Assembly (NCBI GenBank): GCA_019635285.1
Contig: JAHBZS010000022.1
Span: forward strand, 1-64,000
Reading direction: 5' to 3'
Origin: Rubrivivax sp.
GTDB lineage: Bacteria > Pseudomonadota > Gammaproteobacteria > Burkholderiales > Burkholderiaceae_C
Length of the DNA: 64,000 nucleotides
The position numbers and the translations under genes were made by a program. Positions 42,017 to 50,342 of this stretch are shown here, piece by piece (the stretch's first letter is position 1; the number at the start of each line of letters is the position of its first letter). The notes under the pieces are model-generated. The model had not been told where the DNA came from. It made no database searches and saw nothing but the letters and a program-made list of their open reading frames with translations.

Positions 42017-42769
42017 ATGCGTGACTTCCAGGACTCCACGCTGTGGCGCATCAGCGCCTACGAGCGCATGCGCCTGCAGCGCGCTTCGAGCGCGTTTGCG
42101 CAGCTGGGCGAGAACACCATGCTGCCGACCACGCTGCTGGCCGATCTGCGCCAGCTGGAAGGGCGTCGCCAGGAAGGCGACGTGCTGGAGATCCTGGCCG
42201 CCTGCATGCGCCACAGGCAGGCCGCGCTGATCTGCCTGGAATACCAGGGGCTGGTCTGGCCCATCACGGTGTTCCCCAACGAGCTGGTCTACCACTCGCC
42301 GCGCGACATGGCGCTGGCCACGCGCGACGGGCTGGCCACGCTGAAGGTGCTGTCCTGCGACGCGCCGGGCATGCGCCCGCCGGGCCATTGGGTGCACGAG
42401 CGCGTGGGCCGCATCGAGCACTACCACCCGCTGAAGCCGCTGCTGTGGCAGATGGCGCTGCACGGCCCGCGCAGCGAGCGGCTGTCCGAAATCTCCGGGC
42501 AGGTGGCCTACCGCGTGACGCTGTCGCGCGAAGACCGCCTGCTCGCCCCCGGCGCCCTGGGCCCGGCCGCCGACCGCCTGCGCGCGAATTCGGCCGCGCT
42601 GCGCGACATCGCCCAATGGCCGGGCATGAGCACCGAGCGCGCCTGCCGGCTGCTGAATGCGCTGTACCTCAGCTCGGCGCTGATGGTCATGCGCAGCCAC
42701 CCCGCGGCCGCGCACGAAGGCGGCCTGCTCGGCCGGCTGCTGGGGCGCGACAAGCCGCCGCGGCGCTAG
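42017..42769 (+). CDS. Conserved-looking hypothetical protein, cytoplasmic
   Basis: A 250-residue protein I do not recognise. It has a strong ribosome site (GGGGGAAGG) before ATG 42017. There is no signal or membrane segment. The middle contains PITVFPNELVYHSPRDM and a helical C-terminal half with RACRLLNALYLSSALMVMRS, and a basic end. It lies 47 bases after the AraC gene and its last four bases overlap the converging enolase-like gene. Coding is well supported by codon pattern; function unknown. Confidence 0.75.
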   Translation: MRDFQDSTLWRISAYERMRLQRASSAFAQLGENTMLPTTLLADLRQLEGRRQEGDVLEILAACMRHRQAALICLEYQGLVWPITVFPNELVYHSPRDMALATRDGLATLKVLSCDAPGMRPPGHWVHERVGRIEHYHPLKPLLWQMALHGPRSERLSEISGQVAYRVTLSREDRLLAPGALGPAADRLRANSAALRDIAQWPGMSTERACRLLNALYLSSALMVMRSHPAAAHEGGLLGRLLGRDKPPRR

Positions 42770-44064
42770 CGGCTGTGCCCGAAAGCGGCCGCGCCGGCAA
42801 AGCGCGCGGCGGCACCCAGCCGCTGCTCGATGCGCAGCGCCTCGTTCCACTTGGCCATGCGCTCGCCGCGTGCAAAGGCGCCCACCTTCAGCTGGCCGAC
42901 GCCCCAGCCGATGGCCAGGTGCACGATGCTGGTGTCCTCGGTCTCGCCGGAGCGTGCCGACACGATGCCGGCATAACCCGCGGCCTGGGCGGCGCGCCAG
43001 GCGTCCAGCGTCTCGGTCAGCGTGCCGCGCTGGTTGGGCTTGAGCAGCACGCAGTTGGCCGCGCCCGCGGCGGCGGCTTCCTGGACACGCGCCGCCTGCG
43101 ACACCAGCAGGTCGTCGCCGACCACCTGCACGCGGCGCCCGGCCGCGCGCGTGAAGCGGGCAAAGCCGTCCAGGTCGTCCTCGGCCAACGGGTCCTCGAT
43201 CGACACGATCGGATAGCGCTCGATCCAGCGCAGCAGCAGCTCGATCAGGCCGTCGGCGTCCAGCTCGCGGCCCTCCAGCCCCAGGCGATAGCGGCCGTCG
43301 CGGCCGAATTCCGACGCCGCCACGTCCAGCGCGATGGCCACCTGCGCGCCGGGTGCGAAGCCGGCCTCCTCGATGGCCGCCACCAGCGCCTGCAGCGCCT
43401 GTTCGTTGGTGTCGAAGTCGGGCCACCAGCCGCCTTCGTCGGCCACGCCGTGCAGCGGGCCGCGCCGGCGCATGCCCAGCCCCGCGCAGCGATAGACCTC
43501 GGCCGTCCATTCCAGTGCCTGCGCAAAGCTGGTGGCACCCGGGCACACCACCATGAAGTCCTGGATGTCCACGCGCCGCCCGGCGTGCGCGCCGCCGCCG
43601 AAGATCTGGATCTGCGGCATCGGCAGCAGCGTGGCCGGGCCGCCGCCCAGGGTACTGCCCAGCCAGCGATAGAGCGGCAGCCCCGCCGACGCCGCCGCCG
43701 CATGGGCCGCGGCCAGCGACACCGCCAGCGTGGCGTTGGCGCCCAGGCGCGTCTTGTCCGGCGTGCCGTCCAGCGCGATCAGGCAGCGGTCCAGCGCGGC
43801 CTGGTCGGCGGCGTCGCAGCCGGCCAGCGCGGCGGCGATCTCGCCCTGCACGTGCGCCAGCGCGCGCTGCACGTCCAGCCCGCCGAAGGCGCTGCCGCCG
43901 TCGCGCAGTTCCAGCGCCTCGCGCGTGCCGGTGGAGGCGCCCGCCGGCACGATGGCCCGGCCGAGCGCGCCGTCGCCCAGCGTGACCTCGGCCTCCACCG
44001 TGGGCCGGCCGCGGCTGTCCCAGACGCGGCGCGCCAGCACCTGGCGGATGCGGGTGTCCTTCAT
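42766..44064 (-). CDS. Divergent enolase paralogue
   Basis: A 432-residue enolase-fold protein. Kept residues include S44 (AGASTG), H160 (GGGAHAG), E210 (ADEGG), metal ligands D247, E290 (SIEDP) and D317 (VGDDL), K342 (LLKPNQ) and K393 (GQLKVG). Two usually invariant positions are changed: the QEF Glu is D169 (IQDF) and the SHRSGETED His is A370 (SARSGETED). It is probably not the glycolytic enzyme. It overlaps the upstream kinase gene by four bases, so it likely acts on a phosphorylated product of that kinase. Confidence 0.87.
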   Translation of the reverse strand: MKDTRIRQVLARRVWDSRGRPTVEAEVTLGDGALGRAIVPAGASTGTREALELRDGGSAFGGLDVQRALAHVQGEIAAALAGCDAADQAALDRCLIALDGTPDKTRLGANATLAVSLAAAHAAAASAGLPLYRWLGSTLGGGPATLLPMPQIQIFGGGAHAGRRVDIQDFMVVCPGATSFAQALEWTAEVYRCAGLGMRRRGPLHGVADEGGWWPDFDTNEQALQALVAAIEEAGFAPGAQVAIALDVAASEFGRDGRYRLGLEGRELDADGLIELLLRWIERYPIVSIEDPLAEDDLDGFARFTRAAGRRVQVVGDDLLVSQAARVQEAAAAGAANCVLLKPNQRGTLTETLDAWRAAQAAGYAGIVSARSGETEDTSIVHLAIGWGVGQLKVGAFARGERMAKWNEALRIEQRLGAAARFAGAAAFGHSR

Positions 44065-45059
44065 GCGGCGATCTCCTGATGCCAGGCCTGCGCCACCGGC
44101 TGCAGACGCGGCAGCGGCGCGACCAGCAATGCACGGGCGGTGCGGCGCACGACATCGCGCGACGCGTCGTCCTGCAGATACTCCACCGGCGACTTGCCGT
44201 CGACGCGCGCCAGCAGCAGCCCGGGCAGCAGCCTCGCGGCGCGTTCCTCCACGGCCTCGGCCGGCTCCCAGCGCACGCCCGCCAGGTAGGCCGCGGCCAG
44301 CGCGTCGTAGCAGGCCAGGAAGCCCGCGCGGGCCGCCGGCGTCCACAGGCACTTCAGCAGCAGGTGGTTCAGGCAGAAGGCCAGGTCGAAGGCCGGGTCG
44401 CCCCAGACCGCGCATTCGGCGTCCAGGAACACCGGCGCCTGCCCGTCGACGAGGATGTTCTTGGGGCTGACATCGCCGTGCACCAGCGTCTTCGCCTGCG
44501 CCTGCGTCGTACGCACCAGCGCGCGCAGCGGCTCGGCCAGGTCCGGGTGCCGGGCCGCGGTGGCCAGCAGGTAGGGCTCGAGCCGGATGTCGAAGAAGAT
44601 CGCCTGGCTGTCGAACTGCGCCGCCAGCGCCGGCCGGGACGCCGCGTGCGCGTGGATGCAAGCCAGCGCCCGCCCCACGGCCGCCGCGGTGCGCGTGTCG
44701 GCCAGGCCGTCGCGCAGCTGCTGCTTCCACAGCGCGTGCGCCGGCAGGTAGTCCATCACCAGCACGCCCAGTTGCGGCTGCTGGCCGCGCACCCTTGGTG
44801 CGCAGCCCGGCAGCGCGGCGTCGGCCACGCGCATCCAGCGCGCCTCGTAGAGGTTGCGCGTGATCGGCGCCTGCCAGTCGGCCGCCACGCGCAGCTTGGG
44901 CAGCGCGCGCTTGACGCACAGCGTGCCCGCGGCAGTCTCGACGCGCCAGATGTCCGAGGACACGCCGCCGGTCAGCGGCTCGCCGCTCAGCGGCCCGGGC
45001 CCGGCCAGGCCCAGTTCACGCAGCGCCTGCGCGAAGACCTGCGGCACGGGCTGGTTCAC
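44061..45059 (-). CDS. APH/MtnK-like small-molecule phosphotransferase
   Basis: A 332-residue kinase of the aminoglycoside-phosphotransferase/5-methylthioribose-kinase fold. The catalytic loop is HGDVSPKNILV and the metal-binding motif is LDAECAVWGDPAFDLAF. The nucleotide-binding lobe has GGVSSDIWRVE and CVKRAL. I use GTG 45059, which has AAGGGA six bases upstream; an ATG at 45119 overlaps the preceding stop but would add 20 low-complexity residues. It overlaps the enolase paralogue, which points to a phosphorylated intermediate. Antibiotic resistance is unlikely in this setting. Confidence 0.85.
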   Translation of the reverse strand: MNQPVPQVFAQALRELGLAGPGPLSGEPLTGGVSSDIWRVETAAGTLCVKRALPKLRVAADWQAPITRNLYEARWMRVADAALPGCAPRVRGQQPQLGVLVMDYLPAHALWKQQLRDGLADTRTAAAVGRALACIHAHAASRPALAAQFDSQAIFFDIRLEPYLLATAARHPDLAEPLRALVRTTQAQAKTLVHGDVSPKNILVDGQAPVFLDAECAVWGDPAFDLAFCLNHLLLKCLWTPAARAGFLACYDALAAAYLAGVRWEPAEAVEERAARLLPGLLLARVDGKSPVEYLQDDASRDVVRRTARALLVAPLPRLQPVAQAWHQEIAA

Positions 45060-45115
45060 TGGCGTCCCTTCGGGCTGCGCCCCGTGGTGTTCGCTCTGAG
45101 GGCGGCCCGGCGGGC

Positions 45116-46081
45116 TCATGCGTAGCCCGATTCCACCAGCTTCACCAGTGCATGCAAGGCCTGGTTCACCGGCGTGGCCACGCCCAGCGCATGGCCGCGG
45201 CGCGCGACGAAGCCGTTGAGGTGGTCGATCTCGCTGGGCTTGCGCCGCGCCATGTCCTGCGCGGTGGACGACAGCTGCTGCGGCATGGCCAGCGCGATCT
45301 TCGCCACCGCCTCGCGCGAGGCCTGCGGCGGCAGCGTCACGCCGCTGGCCGCGGCCACCGCGATGACCTCCTGCACGACCCGTTCCTGCACCTCGACGAT
45401 CTGCGGCTGCGCCGCCAGCCGCGCATAAGGCATCTGCGCCAGCGCCGAGATCGCGTTGTAGGCGCAGTTGACCAGCAGCTTGGTCCACAGCTCGACCGCG
45501 ACATCGGGCACGATGCGCACCGGCACCTGCGCGCCGGCGAACAGGTCCACCAGCGCCTGCAGCGTCGGCCATTCGGGCACCGACGATTGGGTGCCGCCGG
45601 GCATCGCGCCGACGGCCAGGTCACCGCGGCCGAAATGCCGCACCACGCCGGGCCCGCCCAGCGCCACGGCCACATAGACCACGGTGGCGATGACGCGGCA
45701 CGCCAGATGCCGCGCCAGCGTCTCGGCGTTGTCGACGCCGTTCTGCAGGCTCATTACCCAGGTCGCCGCATCCACGTGGGGGGCCATCTGCCGCGCCGCC
45801 GCCTCGCTGTCGCCGGACTTGACGCAGCACAGCACCAGCTCGGCGCCGCGCAGTGCGGCGGGGTCGCTGCTCGCCTGCAGCACCACTGTGTGCGTGGTGC
45901 GGCCCATCTCCAGTTTCAGGCCGTCACGCTGGATCGCCTGCACATGCGCCGGCCGGCCGACCAAGGTCACCTCGTGGCCGGCACGCGCCAGCATGGCGCC
46001 GTAGAAGCTGCCCACCGCGCCGGCGCCCATCACGCCGATGCGCCGCAGGCGCGGCGCCGGCTCAGACGATGCGGCTGCCAT
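45116..46081 (-). CDS. Ketopantoate-reductase-like (PanE/ApbA) oxidoreductase
   Basis: A 321-residue NAD(P)H-dependent reductase of the 2-dehydropantoate 2-reductase family. The dinucleotide motif GAGAVG is at 19-24, and the catalytic region LWTKLLVNCAYNAISAL has K201, N205 and N209. The start overlaps the end of the ligase gene by 20 bases. In this operon it more likely reduces or oxidises a branched keto/hydroxy acid than serves pantothenate synthesis, but that is inference. Confidence 0.88.
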   Translation of the reverse strand: MAAASSEPAPRLRRIGVMGAGAVGSFYGAMLARAGHEVTLVGRPAHVQAIQRDGLKLEMGRTTHTVVLQASSDPAALRGAELVLCCVKSGDSEAAARQMAPHVDAATWVMSLQNGVDNAETLARHLACRVIATVVYVAVALGGPGVVRHFGRGDLAVGAMPGGTQSSVPEWPTLQALVDLFAGAQVPVRIVPDVAVELWTKLLVNCAYNAISALAQMPYARLAAQPQIVEVQERVVQEVIAVAAASGVTLPPQASREAVAKIALAMPQQLSSTAQDMARRKPSEIDHLNGFVARRGHALGVATPVNQALHALVKLVESGYA

Positions 46082-47603
46082 GGCCGGCCCAGTACTTGTC
46101 GCGCAGCAGCCGCTTGTAGAGCTTGCCGGTGGGGTGGCGCGGCAGTTCGGCCAGAAAGTCCACCGAACGCGGGCACTTGATCGGCGACAGCTGCTCGCGG
46201 CAGAAGGCGATGAGCTCCTGCTCCAGCGCCGGGCCGGCTTCGGCCATGTCGCGCGGCTGCACCACCGCCTTGACCTCTTCGCCGAACTCCTCGTTCGGCA
46301 CGCCGAAGACCGCCACGTCGACCACCTTGGGGTGCGTGACCAGCAGGTTCTCGGCTTCCTGCGGGTAGATGTTCACGCCGCCGGAGATGATCATGTTGGC
46401 CTTGCGGTCGGTGAGGTACAGGTAGCCCTCGGCGTCCATGTGGCCGATGTCGCCGAGCGTGCTCCAGCCCTTCGCGTTGCGGCTCTGCGCGGTCTTCTCC
46501 GGGTCGTTGTGGTACTCGAAGACCTTGCCGTCGGAGAAGTACACGCCGCCGGTCTGGCCCGGCGGCAGCTCCGTGCCGTCGTCGTCGCAGATGTGCAGCA
46601 CACCCACCACCGCGCGGCCCACCGTGCCCTGGTGCGCCAGCCACTGCGGCGAATCGACCAGGGTCATGCCCATGCCCTCGGTGCCGGCGTAGTACTCCCA
46701 GATGATCGGGCCCCACCAATCGATCATCTGCTGCTTCACCGGCACCGGGCACGGCGCCGCCGCATGGATGGCGATGCGCAGACTGGACAGGTCGTGCGCC
46801 AGGCGCTGCGCGTCGGGCAGCTTGAGCATGCGCACGAACATCGTCGGCACCACCTGGGTGTGCGTAATGCGGTGCTGCGGCACCAGGCGCAGGAACTCGG
46901 CGGCGTCGAAGTGTTCCATGACCACCACCGTGCCGCCCAGGCGCATCACCGACATCGCAAAGCGCAGCGGCGCCGCGTGGTACAGCGGCCCGGGCGACAG
47001 GTAGACGGTATCCGGACCCATGCCCCACGGCCCCATGCACACCTTGAGCAGCGAATTGACGAAGGCGATGTCGGTCGACTCCGGCGGCACGAACACGCCC
47101 TTGGGCCGGCCGGTGGTGCCCGACGAATAGAGCATGTCGCCGCCGGCAGAGGGGTCGGCCACCGGCGTCGTCGGCTGGCCGGCCACCGCCTGCTCGTAGG
47201 CGGTGTAGCCGTCGATCGTGCCGTCGAGCATCAGCCGCGTCTGCAGCGCCGGCGTGTGGCCCAGCAGTTCGCCGGCCTGGCGCGCCAGCGCCATCGAGCT
47301 GATGAACACCTTGGCGCCGCAGTCGTTGACGATGTAGGCGGCCTCGCCGGCGGTGAGCCGGCTGCTGATGGCGGTGTAGACGATGCCGGCGCGCTGCGCC
47401 GCCCAGCAGATCTCGAAATAGCGCGGGTGGTTCTCCAGCATCAGCGCGATGCGGTCGCCGGCGTTCACGCCGACGCTGCGCAAGTAGTGCGCCAGCCGGT
47501 TGGAGCCTTCGTCGAGCTGCCGGTAGCTGACGGCCTGGCCGCTGCCCGCCATGCGGTACGCCGGCTTGTCCGGCGACGTCTGGGCATGGATCGAAGGATG
47601 CAT
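46062..47603 (-). CDS. Acyl-CoA ligase of the P450 cluster
   Basis: A 513-residue AMP-forming fatty acyl-CoA or aryl-CoA ligase. It has [11 protein letters not shown] at about 151-161, YYAGTEGMG, the [12 protein letters not shown] motif and the C-terminal PTGKLYKR Lys. GGGAGACC precedes ATG 47603. It is first in the minus-strand operon ligase-panE-kinase-enolase and divergent from ferredoxin-P450 across 149 bases, so both may share the TetR-type element there. Confidence 0.9.
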   Translation of the reverse strand: MHPSIHAQTSPDKPAYRMAGSGQAVSYRQLDEGSNRLAHYLRSVGVNAGDRIALMLENHPRYFEICWAAQRAGIVYTAISSRLTAGEAAYIVNDCGAKVFISSMALARQAGELLGHTPALQTRLMLDGTIDGYTAYEQAVAGQPTTPVADPSAGGDMLYSSGTTGRPKGVFVPPESTDIAFVNSLLKVCMGPWGMGPDTVYLSPGPLYHAAPLRFAMSVMRLGGTVVVMEHFDAAEFLRLVPQHRITHTQVVPTMFVRMLKLPDAQRLAHDLSSLRIAIHAAAPCPVPVKQQMIDWWGPIIWEYYAGTEGMGMTLVDSPQWLAHQGTVGRAVVGVLHICDDDGTELPPGQTGGVYFSDGKVFEYHNDPEKTAQSRNAKGWSTLGDIGHMDAEGYLYLTDRKANMIISGGVNIYPQEAENLLVTHPKVVDVAVFGVPNEEFGEEVKAVVQPRDMAEAGPALEQELIAFCREQLSPIKCPRSVDFLAELPRHPTGKLYKRLLRDKYWAGHGSRIV

Positions 47604-47681
47604 CGTCGTGGTCTCCCGTGCTGTGCAGGCAGTGTAGGCCGGCCGATGATGCGGTGCCGCAGCATGGCGCCCGCCCGGCAA

Positions 47682-47704
47682 AACTTGAACACCGATTCGA
47701 ATTT
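47682..47704. promoter_or_regulatory. TetR-type operator candidate, copy 1 (ferredoxin-P450 / ligase)
   Basis: AACTTGAA-CACC-GATTCG-A-ATTT, 49-71 bases before the ferredoxin start. The same pattern with identical spacing is found upstream of tetR (50266-50288), 18 of 23 positions matching. It overlaps the -35 and spacer of the predicted promoter. Confidence 0.65.
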
Positions 47705-47713
47705 TTCTATGAT
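47685..47713 (+). promoter_or_regulatory. Sigma70 promoter of ferredoxin-P450
   Basis: TTGAAC (47685-47690), a 17-bp spacer, then TATGAT (47708-47713), 39 bases before the ferredoxin ATG. This is a near-consensus housekeeping promoter, and the overlapping repeat suggests it is repressed. Confidence 0.65.
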
Positions 47714-47752
47714 GCGCCGTCCGCGCCGGCCCAACCCTCACCCGGAACCACC

Positions 47753-48073
47753 ATGCCCACAGTCATCTTCTTCGAACACAACGGCACGCGCCACGAGGTC
47801 GACGCCACCAACGGCGTGTCGCTGATGCGCGCCGCCGTGGACCACAACGTGCCCGGCATCGACGCCGACTGCGGCGGCGCCTGCGCCTGCGCCACCTGCC
47901 ACGTGTACGTCGACCCGGCCTGGCTGGCGAAGACCGGTGCCCGCACCGAGATGGAAGAAAGCATGCTCAGCTTCGCCGCCGCCACGCAGGAGAACTCCCG
48001 CCTGTCCTGCCAGATCGAGATGAGCGACGCGCTGGACGGCATCGTGCTGCGCTTGCCCGACGGTCAACACTGA
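47753..48073 (+). CDS. [2Fe-2S] ferredoxin (putidaredoxin/adrenodoxin type)
   Basis: A 106-residue electron carrier. Cluster ligands C40, C46, C49 and C86 fit the vertebrate-type C-x5-C-x2-C spacing, in [18 protein letters not shown] and SRLSCQIEM. It is 13 bases before the P450 and should pass electrons to it, with the reductase encoded at 53972-55195 as donor. Confidence 0.94.
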   Translation: MPTVIFFEHNGTRHEVDATNGVSLMRAAVDHNVPGIDADCGGACACATCHVYVDPAWLAKTGARTEMEESMLSFAAATQENSRLSCQIEMSDALDGIVLRLPDGQH

Positions 48074-48086
48074 ACGGAGATCGCCC

Positions 48087-49355
48087 ATGAACGCACCCGC
48101 CCACGACGCCGAACTACAGGCCCTGGCCCGCGAGGACGCCTTCTCGCTGCCGATCGAGCAGATCGACGTCAGCAAGCCGCGGCTGTTCCAGGAAGACACC
48201 GTCGGCCACTACTTCGCGCGGCTGCGCCGCGACGACCCGGTGCACTTCAACGACAACCAGTTCTACGGACGCTTCTGGTCGGTGACCAAGTGGAAGGACA
48301 TCATGGCCGTGGACACCAACCACGCCGTCTATTCGTCCGACTACACCCAGGGCGGCATCGCGCTGTGGAACGCGCCCGACGTGAAGCAGCGGCTGCACAT
48401 GTTCATCGCCATGGACCCGCCCCGGCACGACGAGCAGCGCAAGGCGGTGAGCCCGATCGTCGCGCCGCACAACCTGGTGTCGATGGAGGCGACGATCCGC
48501 GCGCGCACGGCCAAGGTGCTGGACGAGCTGCCGCGCAACGAAGAATTCAACTGGGTGCAGCGCGTGTCGATCGAGCTGACCACGCAGATGCTGGCCACGC
48601 TCTTCGACTTCCCCTTCGAGGACCGCCAGTTGCTGACCTGGTGGTCCGACGTGTCGACCTCGGTGCCTGAAGTCGACCACATCGTCGAGTCGCAGGAAGC
48701 CCGCATGGTCGAGCTGGGCAAGATGCACGCCTACTTCACCCGGCTGTGGAACGAGCGCGTCAACGCGCCGCCGAAGAACGACCTGGTGTCGATGCTGGCG
48801 CACAACCCGGCCACGCGCAACATGGGCCCGCTGGAATACATGGGCAACCTGGTGCTGCTGATCGTCGGCGGCAACGACACCACGCGCAACTCGATGACCG
48901 GCGGCGTGCTGGCAATGAACCGCTACCCCAGCGAATGGGCCAAGCTGCGCGCCAACCCGTCGCTGGTGGACAGCACGGTGTCGGAGATCATCCGTTGGCA
49001 GACGCCGCTGCCGATGATGCGCCGCACCGCGCTGCAGGATGCCGAGCTGGGCGGCAAGAAGATCCTCAAGGGCGACAAGGTCGTCATGTGGTACCTGTCG
49101 GGCAACCGCGACGAAGAGATGATCGACGACGCCGACGCCTTCATCATCGACCGGCCGCGGCCGCGCCAGCACCTGAGCTTCGGCTTCGGCATCCACCGCT
49201 GCGTCGGCAACCGCCTGGCCGAGCTGCAGCTGAAGATCCTGTGGGAAGAGATCCTGAAGCGCTTCCCGGCCATCGAAGTCGTCGGCCCGCCGAAGCGGCT
49301 GATGTCGAACTTCGTGCGCGGCATCAGCGACCTGCCGGTGCGCATCCCCGGCTAG
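48087..49355 (+). CDS. Cytochrome P450, CYP153-like
   Basis: A 422-residue soluble P450. The I-helix motif GGNDTTRNS is at 261-269, ExxR is E300-R303, and the haem loop FGFGIHRCVG has thiolate ligand C372. Segments SIELTTQMLATLFDFP and LVLLIVGGNDTTRNSMTGG, and HLSFGFGIHRC, are those I associate with CYP153, which hydroxylates terminal carbons of alkanes and terpenes. Ribosome site CGGAGA precedes the ATG. The exact substrate cannot be read from sequence, and a related bacterial P450 family is the alternative. Confidence 0.92.
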   Translation: MNAPAHDAELQALAREDAFSLPIEQIDVSKPRLFQEDTVGHYFARLRRDDPVHFNDNQFYGRFWSVTKWKDIMAVDTNHAVYSSDYTQGGIALWNAPDVKQRLHMFIAMDPPRHDEQRKAVSPIVAPHNLVSMEATIRARTAKVLDELPRNEEFNWVQRVSIELTTQMLATLFDFPFEDRQLLTWWSDVSTSVPEVDHIVESQEARMVELGKMHAYFTRLWNERVNAPPKNDLVSMLAHNPATRNMGPLEYMGNLVLLIVGGNDTTRNSMTGGVLAMNRYPSEWAKLRANPSLVDSTVSEIIRWQTPLPMMRRTALQDAELGGKKILKGDKVVMWYLSGNRDEEMIDDADAFIIDRPRPRQHLSFGFGIHRCVGNRLAELQLKILWEEILKRFPAIEVVGPPKRLMSNFVRGISDLPVRIPG

Positions 49356-49462
49356 GAGCCTGGGCGGCAGAAGCCGCGCCGCCTCGTAGCCCGCGGCTTG
49401 ATGTACCGCTCCCCCGAGCCCCCGCCGAGAGGGAGCTCCCACTCGTTGGACCGCACCCTCCA

Positions 49463-49483
49463 GCCTCCCTCCGCGAGGGCGGC
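49463..49483 (+). terminator. Hairpin downstream of P450
   Basis: GCC-T-CCCTC-CGC-GAGGG-C-GGC forms an 8-pair stem with one mismatch, 108 bases after the P450 stop. No T run follows, so it may be a weak terminator or a transcript end-protecting structure. A second palindrome, GGGAGCTCCC, is at 49431-49440. Confidence 0.3.
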
Positions 49484-49515
49484 CCCAGTCAGTCTGACGA
49501 GTGCTTGTGCGCAGT

Positions 49516-49617
49516 TCAGCCCACGCTGAGCACCGCCATGCGGCGCAGGTTCAGCGCCATGCACACGAGCTTCCATTCGGCTCGCAACCGGTGCAGGCCG
49601 CCCAGGCTCCTGGGGCG
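49516..49617 (-). pseudogene. Transposase C-terminal remnant (IS1182/IS5-like)
   Basis: Directly after the tetR stop the same strand stays open for 33 codons to a TGA at 49516. It reads about SLGGLHRLRAEWKLVCM then ALNLRRMAVLSVG. This matches the end of DDE transposases of the IS1182/IS5 type, which close with a helix like EWxLVCLALNLRRM. No start and no other part of the element is present, so it is a truncated relic. Confidence 0.65.
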
Positions 49618-50256
49618 TCAGTCGAGGCGCACGGTCGCCAGGAACACCCGGCTCAGTTCGGTCTCCATGCGCTTGTCGTGCAGGCCGATCGGCCCCGGGT
49701 TGTGCAGCACCGCGTTGACCAGCGTGCCGAACACCAGCTGCAGCGCGATGCCCACGCGCAGCCGGCGTTGCGCCGCCGGCACCTGCTGCAGGTGCGCGGC
49801 CAGCGCCAGATAGACGGCGTCGCCCAGCTGCCGGCCGTAGGCGTGCAGTTGCGGCCAGTACAGGCGGGAGCGCGCCGGATCGGAATGCGCGGCACGGAAG
49901 ATGCCGCGATGCTCGCGATGGATGTGCACCAGATGGCGCACGATCTGCGCCACCTTGCGCGCGTTACCGGCGCGCGTGAAGCGCGCGCTGACCAGCAGCG
50001 CCTGCGTGTCCTGCAGCGCCTGCTCGCCGGTGACGCGCAGCAGCTCGGCGAACCAGGCGTCCTTGTCCTCGAAGCGCGAGTAGAACGAGCCCACCGACAT
50101 GCCGGCGTCGCGCGTCAGCTGCGCCACCGACAGCGTGCTGAGATCGTGCGTGTCGAGCAGCCGGCGCCCGGCCTGCAGCAGGGCCTGGTGCTTCAGCAGG
50201 CTGCGCGACTGCTTGGCCGCGCGCACGCCCTTCGATGTCTTGCCCGGTGCCTGCAT
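49618..50256 (-). CDS. TetR-family regulator of the P450 cluster
   Basis: A 212-residue TetR/AcrR protein with a basic leader and an HTH near residues 45-65 (LSVAQLTRDAGMSVGSFYSRFEDKD). A helical ligand domain follows. The 23-bp element shared with the ferredoxin-P450 promoter begins ten bases before its start, so it probably represses itself and the cluster. The stop codon abuts a transposase remnant, but the protein looks full length. Confidence 0.9.
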   Translation of the reverse strand: MQAPGKTSKGVRAAKQSRSLLKHQALLQAGRRLLDTHDLSTLSVAQLTRDAGMSVGSFYSRFEDKDAWFAELLRVTGEQALQDTQALLVSARFTRAGNARKVAQIVRHLVHIHREHRGIFRAAHSDPARSRLYWPQLHAYGRQLGDAVYLALAAHLQQVPAAQRRLRVGIALQLVFGTLVNAVLHNPGPIGLHDKRMETELSRVFLATVRLD

Positions 50257-50265
50257 GCTGCGCGT

Positions 50266-50288
50266 AACTTGAATGGAGATTCGGATTT
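50266..50288. promoter_or_regulatory. TetR-type operator candidate, copy 2 (tetR)
   Basis: AACTTGAA-TGGA-GATTCG-G-ATTT, spacing identical to the copy at 47682-47704. It lies 10-32 bases upstream of the tetR start, where a bound repressor would block its own expression. Confidence 0.65.
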
Positions 50289-50342
50289 GCGCCGCATGCT
50301 AGTGGCGGCCCAGCGGGCCGTCAAATCGACGCACCAGGGTGC

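Noticed and set aside
44061-45059. Aminoglycoside resistance kinase
   Set aside because: The fold is shared, but the position between a PanE-like reductase and an enolase paralogue in an overlapping operon points to metabolism.
45060-45119. ATG start of the kinase at 45119 (ATGA overlap with panE)
   Set aside because: GTG 45059 has a better ribosome site (AAGGGA) and the added 20 residues look like translated spacer.
49352-49576. A 74-codon minus-strand frame across the P450-tetR gap
   Set aside because: No ribosome site, low complexity, and it crosses the transposase remnant in a different frame.
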